A DNA stretch of 64,000 nucleotides, from contig CM018695.1 in the NCBI GenBank assembly GCA_009363875.1, forward strand, positions 12,496,755-12,560,754, written 5' to 3'. The DNA is from Mikania micrantha (lineage: Eukaryota > Streptophyta > Magnoliopsida > Asterales > Asteraceae). Made by a program: the position numbers and the translations under genes. Of this stretch, positions 57,478-64,000 are shown in pieces (position 1 is the stretch's first letter; each line of letters starts with the position of its first letter). The notes below the pieces were generated by a model that was not told the DNA's origin, did no database searches, and was given only the letters and a program-made list of their open reading frames with translations.

Positions 57478-58046
57478 CAATGTTTTAAGAACCGGACCGA
57501 ACGTTGAACCGGACGTCTTACTGGTCGGACCGGTCGGACCGGACGACATAATAAATATATAAAAAATATTAAAAAAAATTATATAATTATAATCACATTT
57601 AAACATACATAATTACTATTCACACAAACATAATCATTTTTAAAAAAAATACAAGATTAATTGTAATGTTATATTTTTTGGATTTTGGTTTATAAAAAAG
57701 AAAAAAAAATTGTTTCTCATCCCACATAGGTTAACATCTTTCCCTTCCTAACTTTTCATCCCACATTGGTGAGTATACAAGAAAAACCTTCGTCCCCTCC
57801 CTATAAAAAGAAGAGAGGTGGGCACCATTTGTATGAAAAAGCTACCATTTCAACCCCTTGTTTGGTTTTAATTGTTTTTTTTAGATTTTAGTTTTTTTTA
57901 AAAAAAAAACTAAAACTCCGACCAGTGGTCCGGTTCCCGGTCCGACCAGTCACCTGGATGGGCCGGCCGGTTCTTTTCCGAGCGGTTTGTATGCTTATTT
58001 TGGGCCGGTTTAGTGGCCGGTTCCCGGTCCGGTTCCGAAAACACTG
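57478..58046. mobile_element. hAT MITE rich in ACCGG/CCGGT
   Basis: Ends CAATGTTTTAAGAACCGGAC and, in reverse, CAGTGTTTTCGGAACCGGAC. A perfect 8-bp duplication GTTAAGAC lies at 57470-57477 and 58047-58054. The centre is AT-rich with a TATAAAA-type stretch near 57801; no transposase. Confidence 0.88.
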
Positions 58047-58138
58047 GTTAAGACGAAGTAAACTAGAAAAGTGCCTCCATGCAGACCATGCTATCCAAAA
58101 CGTTTTTCTTTCTTGTTGTTTACCTGTGGCCTCAAAAG

Positions 58139-58532
58139 TATGCCTAGTAAAAAAAACGGGTTGGATAACGGGTTTGAGTCAAAATGAGTGCTGCTCAGAA
58201 CGAGTTTTAAGCAAAATCAGTTCGGCCTAACATGATTGCTCATAAAAACATCAATTTAATTTAACTTAAGATGTGTTATTAGTAAACAAATAGTTCATTT
58301 TGATAATTTTTAGTGATTTTCTTATCAAATATGTTGTTAATCATTCTTAAATGTTTGAATCCATTGCATTTGCATAGTTTTTTGGTTACCCATCTTGACC
58401 AGCATTGTGTTTAAGTGTTATTAATCTCAACCCATTCAATATTATGATGTTACCTATTTCAACCCATTATACAACAATTGTTTACCTAAACCAACCCATT
58501 TCATTTGAAATGGGTAAAAATTGCCACCTCTA
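58139..58532. mobile_element. Probable hAT MITE (GGGTTGG/CCAACCC type)
   Basis: Right end in reverse TAGAGGTGGCAATTTTTACC, a common plant hAT terminus; the left end is decayed (TATGCCTAGTAAAAAAAACG). CTCAAAAG flanks both sides (58131-58138 and 58533-58540). Confidence 0.55.
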
Positions 58533-58701
58533 CTCAAAAGTTTATAAAAAAGTGAAACACTAGGCATATGAGGTAATTGGCATGTGTGTTTATAGGAAAA
58601 AAAAAAAAAGCAACATGAGATAAACTCAAAAACTTTAGAAATTTTTTGGGTGAAGTGATATTGCAAACGGAATTTATTAATGAAAAATCGGATTATATAT
58701 A

Positions 58702-59063
58702 GGCCTTGTTGGGGATTACTTATTTAACTTCAAAAAGGACTTTTTGTTAAAAATGCTTATTAACTTATGACTTTTTGAAATAAAGTTTTTAAAAATGTGT
58801 TTGGATTATCTTTTTCAAAATTAATTTTCAAAATGACCAAAAAGGACATTTTTTATTGACACTATTTAATGTTATTGGGTAAAGAGTAAAGAGTGGGGTA
58901 AATTTGTAATTTTATGCCAATAAGTCATAAGTCAATTTGAAAAGTTGGAATTTTTAGCTTTTGAAAAACAACTTATCAATCTTTTACAAAAAGTCATTTT
59001 CAAAAGTACTTTTAGGTTTGACAAGTCAATAAGTTGTTTTTAAATGAAATCCTAAACAAGGCC
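58702..59063. mobile_element. PIF/Harbinger-like MITE
   Basis: The terminal repeats GGCCTTGTTGGGGATTACTT and, in reverse, GGCCTTGTTTAGGATTTCAT match the Tourist style; the 3-bp flank ATA is duplicated. Subterminal inverted text (AACTTATTGACTTG, CTTTTTGAAAA) lets it fold back. Confidence 0.7.
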
Positions 59064-59489
59064 ATAATACAAAGAACATACACAAACCTTAGAATTTGAG
59101 AGTTTAAAGTGATATTTTACAAAGTTGAAGAGCGAGTTAGTAATAATTTTCAACCCACCCAAAAAAACGAAAGATGCACATAGGTCGCCTAACATAGTTG
59201 TTTAACAACTGGAATAACACATACATATTTGTACACCAAAAGAAGCATGTGCATGTTGGGACCATCATTAAAACTAGGGTATGTCTCAAGCTTTGAGAGC
59301 ACCCTGGATGGGCTACATTGATACGTTCTCGGTTGCCCAACGAGGTTCTAATGGCAACCCATGACCCGCACGTTTAGAACCGAGACCCATTGTAGGAAGT
59401 TGCAAGGTAGTAAAATGTTCATGGATTTTGAATGCTATAAGTTAGGAGCCAAAGTCGTGGGAACAAACCATAGTTACCGAAATCACCAG
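59064..59489. other. Intergenic sequence, possible gene remnant
   Basis: Less AT-rich than the surroundings and continuous with 59677-59960 across the MITE. No protein family recognised on either strand. Confidence 0.25.
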
Positions 59490-59497
59490 GGTTGACG

Positions 59498-59668
59498 CAG
59501 TGGCGAAGCTTGACAGGTATCCCAGGGGGGGCGAAAATTTTTTTTTTCTACGGGGGGCGAAATACAGGTTTTTAAAAAATTTTACACTACGTATCGGAAA
59601 ATTTACACTACTACACGAAAAAACAGGGGGGCGGTCACCCCCCCATTCTTCACAATGCTTCGCCCCTG
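59498..59668. mobile_element. hAT MITE (CAGTGGCGAAGC type)
   Basis: Ends CAGTGGCGAAGCTTG and, in reverse, CAGGGGCGAAGCATTG. A perfect 8-bp duplication GGTTGACG lies at 59490-59497 and 59669-59676. Same family as the nested element at 174-829. ORFs crossing it are artefacts. Confidence 0.88.
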
Positions 59669-60518
59669 GGTTGACGCAAATTCTGTATTGGATCGTAGTG
59701 TACCAAATCGGAATTCGTTGGCGACTGCAAACACTCTGGTACGACGATTCGGGCGGTATGGTTTGACGGAAAATTACTCCAACCAGAATGCTCCAGTACG
59801 TCAATTTGGTAAGGATTGGTTCGGCGTGATCGATTGGTACGACGATGCGTCGTTCCCTCGATTTTATTGCGGTGACTCTTCTGTTCCAGCGACATCAATC
59901 TCTTCTTTCTGTTCCATCTAGGAACTCTGCTGTTGAGATGGTCGCAAGTAATGCTATTGTGAGCCAAAAAATCAGAAATTAGGATGAATATGAAGACCAT
60001 AATTGTTGTCAAAACATATACATAAAAACACATCAGTTGTCACTACTACGTAATATCTTAAATCACAGTCATTTTAAATGCGTATAGATTAGAGATAAAT
60101 CGTGAAAGTTTGGATAGAAAGTTTAAAAACTTAAAAGAAAATAAAGTATGATAGATTGAGAACTAAAAGTAAATATTACTAAATCTCAGGGTCCTATACG
60201 TAGTACATCTAGAAAATTAGAAAAATGATATATAGATAAAAGACTAAATTATAATAAAGAAAAATTAAAATAAAATAAGTAAAGAAAAATTAATAACTAA
60301 AAGAAAATTTTTGTAAATTAGAGGGACCTAAGTGTAATTAACAAAAGTGAAAAAAAGAACATATTTAATAAAAAGTAAAAAAAGAAAGTGGGCATAGCTA
60401 TTTAACCACAATTTAAAAAAGAAAACTTAAAAAAAGAACGTGAGCCAAAAGAATGATAACATTTGTCAAATATTATATATAATAATAATAGAATACATAT
60501 ATACACTACACCCCTCTA
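59669..60518. other. Intergenic sequence
   Basis: 59677-59960 keeps open frames on both strands (up to 127 codons on the minus strand) but shows no known motif; 59960-60518 is AT-rich with nothing recognised. Confidence 0.3.
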
Positions 60519-60719
60519 ATACTATACTATATTACCAATAGGGGTTTTATCACGGGTTCAAGTTCTCACATGAATAAAAGAGGGGTTTTATGTTAGGTTA
60601 GGGAGTTTTCTTTTATATATGGTAGGTTTTCTTCTATTGGGTGTGGATATGATTGGATGGTTATATGACCCGTCAATGATCCAAATTGCCGTTTAAAAAA
60701 AAAATACTAGACTATATTA
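60519..60719 (+). mobile_element. SINE with 16-bp target duplication
   Basis: Head CAATAGGGGTTTTATC, B box GGGTTCAAGTTCTC, tail CCGTTTAAAAAAAAAA. Target duplication ATACTA(T/G)ACTATATTA at 60519-60534 and 60704-60719 with one mismatch. Confidence 0.8.
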
Positions 60720-61138
60720 TTATTGTCTAAGACATGAATGATAACTTCTAATTCCTCACCAATTTCTTTCATTTAAATGGTATATCATACCGATTATAAA
60801 TGATAAATCGTGTTGGTTATAAACGGTACATTGTACCAATTCGTACTGAAATGAACCTACCTCTTTCGTATTGAATACATTAAATCTAGTGAATTGCGTA
60901 CCTGGTCCACATACCCGTACCAGAACGTACTGTAATTTAGGTAACTATTGAATATACCACTCGTCCAGTATGCAGGCTCTCTTTAATTTCCTTTTATTTT
61001 CATCATAGTCAATTCCTGTATTTATTTCAATTTAAGTATGTAATTTTCGATAGGAAAAGATAGAGAAGAAAATTGAACAAATACTATCTTTCTAGTCATA
61101 GATTCTTCAGAGTCTTTGTTTTCTTGGAGCCTAAACCA
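60720..61138. other. Intergenic sequence, no gene
   Basis: Repeated short words (TCATACCGATTATAAATG, ACGGTACATTGTACC) around 60783-60840; nothing else recognised. Confidence 0.35.
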
Positions 61139-61146
61139 CTCAAGGG

Positions 61147-61688
61147 TAGGACTATAAATGAACCGAACGTTCAGCGAACAATTCGTGAACCGTTCAGTGA
61201 GAAGTTCGTTTATGTCGTTCATTTAATAAATGAACAGACACGAGAAAAAAATTTCGTTAGTTAAATGAACGAACATGAGCAGAGGTCGTGTTCGTTCATT
61301 TGTGTTCGTGAACGTTCGGTTACATGTTCGTTTATGTTTGTTATGTTTATTTATTATATTTATTCATTAAATGTGTTTTATATTCTTAAATTTTTTATTT
61401 TTAGTTTAATATCATAATATTTAAGCTAGTTTTAGTTTAATAATATAATATTTAACTTAATATTTATATAAATAATTATCTCTAATACTTGAGATTAAGA
61501 ATGTTGATTTTTATTGTTTAAATAATATGTGTTCGCTTGCGTTCGTGAACCGTTCGTGAATAAGTTAAATTCCTTAATGAACAACACGAACAAGAATTTC
61601 CGGTTATTGTTTGTGAACAAGTTAAAAGTTAAACGAACGAAGACGAACAATGGCTCGTTTGTGTTCATTCGGATCGTTTACATCCCTA
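61147..61688. mobile_element. hAT MITE rich in GTTCG/CGAAC
   Basis: Ends TAGGACTATAAATGAACCGA and, in reverse, TAGGGATGTAAACGATCCGA. It is flanked by (C/T)TCAAGGG at 61139-61146 and 61689-61696 (7 of 8 identical). Both halves are full of GAACGTTC/GTTCGTGAACG words; the centre is AT-rich. Relatives lie at 22835 and 52835. Confidence 0.8.
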
Positions 61689-61982
61689 TTCAAGGGAGTT
61701 TATCTTGGGAGATCGACAATTTCAAATTAGTCCTTATCAATTGGTTCTTTCGTTCTCACCTCAACCCTCCTCCATGCTACCCCTCCTTATCCCCCATTGC
61801 CCCATTACCATCTATTTTAGAGCAACTGCCTCAACTTATCGCCACAAGTTATCTTGTTTACCACTTAACCAACCTCTCTTCCCAAAATATTCCCAATTCC
61901 TCTAACTCGCTTGTCCCAAAGCACTGCCACAATTGTTTGGTCTTCTAACCGTGAACAACAACCAACAACCACCACCATCACA

Positions 61983-62490
61983 CACTACACCAATCGGCGG
62001 CTAAGATAACAAAAATACGGAGGGTTTTAGCGACGGAATGTCATTGCCATAGGCCTTTTTAAGCTATAGCAACGACTTGTCTTCGCTAAAACATGTGTCG
62101 CTACAATTTCGTCTCTATAGCCTTAAAGTGTCGTCGGTGTCGCTATACATGTCGTCTCTATATTGATGCATACATCGACGACATGTCGTCATCATAACGG
62201 TATTTAAAAAAAATTAAATTAAATTAAATTGAAATTCATTTCCAAAAAATTAAAAAAATAATAATTATTTATTTTTTATTATTTGCTATGAGATGTCGTC
62301 CCTAAAAAATTATTAATCAATTTATTAAATGATCATTAGAGACGATATGTCATCGTTATAAGCTAAGAATTTTTTTTTTAAAAATTTAGGGTTTTATCTA
62401 TCATGACGATAGGTCGTCGCTATACCATTTTAGCAGAAAATTTTCCTTTGAACTATAGTAACGACATGTCATTGCTATAGTTGTATAACC
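61983..62490 (+). mobile_element. CACTA-like terminus with subterminal repeats
   Basis: CACTACACCAATCGG at 61983 could be a CACTA 5' end. From 62027 to 62487, CGACGACATGTCGTCG-like words occur repeatedly in both orientations (about ten), as in CACTA subterminal regions. The sequence breaks at 62490, where an LTR starts. The opposite terminus is not seen. Confidence 0.45.
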
Positions 62491-63289
62491 TGTGACACCC
62501 TGTAAATCCTAGTTCAACAATTCAACTTATTTGATATTATATTAAATTGTTTAATCATACGTGACACAACAGTACAAACACAAACACATCGCACCGTAAT
62601 TCGATTAATTACAGGAAACGCACACACGTGTCTTAAACTCATGAATGCTAGTGAAATATTGAATAGATTAATCAATCAAACAAACAATAATGGATGATGT
62701 GTGAACAAATAACAAACAAATTCAAGACAAAAGTTGATAAATGAAAACGAAAAACAGAGCAACCAAATAAAAATAGGCTATTTGGACCAGCCCAGGACCT
62801 ATCACGGTACGCGATGGGCATGGGCAAATCCCTTCGCGGTACGCGAAGGATGGGCGAGCGTATTGAATTTCTACGAAACTCTTCGCGGTAAGCCACGACC
62901 GATCAACTTCCACCTTGGCGATACACAACGTGTACCGAAGGATCACCCGGCTATTTTGTCCTTAGCGGTACTCCAGGACCCCTGGGGGGGCATGCTTGGC
63001 GGTACGCGAAGGCTCCTAGAACACTAATACTTTATAAAATCCAACCCATCTCATTTATTCACACCCTTACCATTTCTCTCGACTGAAACGTTGTGGTCCC
63101 GATCAAAATCGTTCACCCACATCATAATCCCCCTCCATAAGCTATAAGGAGCTGCTCTTGAACTTCATTGAAGCTTGGGAAACTAGGAAGAAGCTTTGGA
63201 AGGACTCTCTACTACTACAACTCTTTATACCAGCTGTGAAGGCCACATCAGTCACTTCCAGAATCTTGTGACCTCTGTTCTTGCACATG
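62491..63289 (+). mobile_element. 5' part of a Ty3 LTR, truncated
   Basis: Starts TGTGACACCCTG, same style and layout as the LTR at 3882: an A-rich first part, then a block with GGTACGCG motifs (62803-63010), then a leader-like stretch with TTGAAGC repeats. Stops at the plastid fragment at 63290. Confidence 0.55.
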
Positions 63290-63325
63290 CCAGCTCCCAT
63301 AGTGTGACGGGCGGTGTGTACAAGG
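63290..63325 (-). other. 36-bp plastid 16S rRNA fragment
   Basis: In reverse it reads CCTTGTACACACCGCCCG followed by TCACACTATGGGAGCTGG, the universal 3'-region 16S sequence with the plastid-type CACTATGGGAGCTGG. It is far too short to be an rRNA gene. It lies exactly between two LTR pieces of opposite orientation and is probably filler DNA captured at a repair junction. Confidence 0.75.
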
Positions 63326-63341
63326 TAAATCAATATCCAAG

Positions 63342-64000
63342 TATCACACCCCGGGCCGGCGAGAACGGATCGTGTTTTCCCGTCGGGCAGAAGGTTCCCG
63401 AGGCGCGATATCTTTGAGTGATAATCAAATGATCAGATTGTTTACATAATGCTAACATGACATGAAATAGAATTACAAAGTTAAATTGCATTGTACATCT
63501 TAATTTAACTAAGTAAATCTAATAAAAAAGAATCAATGAGTTTATATCCTGATCTGTACAAGATATACAAAAGTGATTCACTGTTTTGTCATTCCAAAAG
63601 TATGGAATCAAAAGTAAGCTAGGTCTTCTAAAAATCCACTAGCTAGTCCTTGCATATATGTAACTACACCTGTTCATCACCTGAGAAAACATGCATTTAA
63701 ACAAAGTCAACACTAGGTTGGTGAGTTCATAAGTAAATAAATTGAAAACCTTGATTCATTCATATACACAATCACAATGTATGTTATGTTACTTGTATGT
63801 TGTTTGTTCACTTGTTCACCCAATGGCTTCTCAATAGTTATATTTACAAGTAATATCTCATCCTAGTAGTGATGCTTATATATAGGGCATATGTAAGGGA
63901 ACTAAGCCCTAGCCAACATCCCACCACATCACTACTAGAACTCCACACAACTTGCGATACAACTATTTATTTCCATTCCCAATCCACGTATCTATATCAT
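63342..64000 (-). mobile_element. 3' part of a Ty3 LTR, minus strand, runs off the window
   Basis: In reverse it ends CCGGGGTGTGATA at 63342 and contains CTCACCAACCTAGTGTTGAC and TTTTCTCAGGTGATGA (63680-63725), which correspond to landmarks in the 24938 LTR (CACCAACCTTTGTGTTGAC, TTTTCTCAGG). No primer site follows in the minus direction, so it is a fragment or solo LTR. Confidence 0.6.

Noticed and set aside
61529..61948. 139-codon plus-strand ORF
   Set aside because: The first half is the GTTCG-rich MITE; the second half is Pro/Ser-rich with no recognisable family.
63290..63325. An rRNA gene
   Set aside because: Only 36 bp match plastid 16S; treated as inserted filler DNA.

Overview
The window is nuclear DNA of a flowering plant: AT-rich, gene-poor, intron-style coding exons with TATA boxes, and packed with plant transposons (Ty3 chromoviruses, hAT MITEs, Helitron-like termini, tRNA-derived SINEs, an L1-type LINE tail) and plastid DNA fragments. 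A eudicot is clear. Asteraceae is my guess from the look of the LTRs and MITEs, not a demonstrated assignment.

Genes are few. On the minus strand at the left edge lies exon 1 of a plastid malonyl-CoA:ACP transacylase (FabD/MCAT); the rest of the gene lies left of the window, and its first intron carries a hAT element with a second hAT element nested inside, both with perfect 8-bp target duplications. At 14.5-15.3 kb is a single-exon B3-domain (DUF313-type) DNA-binding protein. At 46.8-47.9 kb is a single-exon F-box/kelch protein resembling SKIP6. No other confident host gene is seen.

The main retroelements are: (1) a complete, young Reina-type chromovirus at 15962-20951 with nearly identical 212/208-bp LTRs, a 5-bp TSD and one uninterrupted 1484-residue Gag-Pol in which the first RNase H catalytic Asp position reads Asn; (2) a Tekay/Del-like chromovirus at 24938-42837 arranged LTR-internal-LTR-internal-partial LTR. 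Its first unit has an extra ORF between the primer binding site and gag, encoding an acidic, repeat-containing, coiled-coil protein. The second unit is nearly the same sequence, peppered with one-base losses mostly in short homopolymers, so it may be an unpolished or falsely duplicated assembly segment. (3) Truncated or solo LTRs lie at 3882-6555, 43237-44496, 62491-63289 and 63342-64000.

The rest is a mosaic. 0-7.4 kb: MCAT exon, nested hAT, tandemly duplicated LTR unit. 8.2-11.7 kb: two 740-bp direct repeats bracketing two foldback MITEs, one an almost perfect 180-bp-armed hairpin. 12.8-14 kb: tandem Helitron-like copies. 21-24.9 kb: Helitron-like terminus and a SINE with an internal duplication. 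43-46.7 kb: LTR with a 60-bp tandem repeat, duplicated SINE-related units, a MITE carrying a TTTTTTGTACTG minisatellite. 48.7-62.5 kb: many hAT MITEs with readable TSDs, a psbB plastid fragment, a LINE tail, two SINEs, a PIF/Harbinger-like MITE and CACTA-like subterminal repeats. At 63.3 kb a 36-bp piece of plastid 16S rRNA sits between two oppositely oriented LTR pieces.

The genes show no sign of working together as a pathway; their spacing reflects transposon accumulation.
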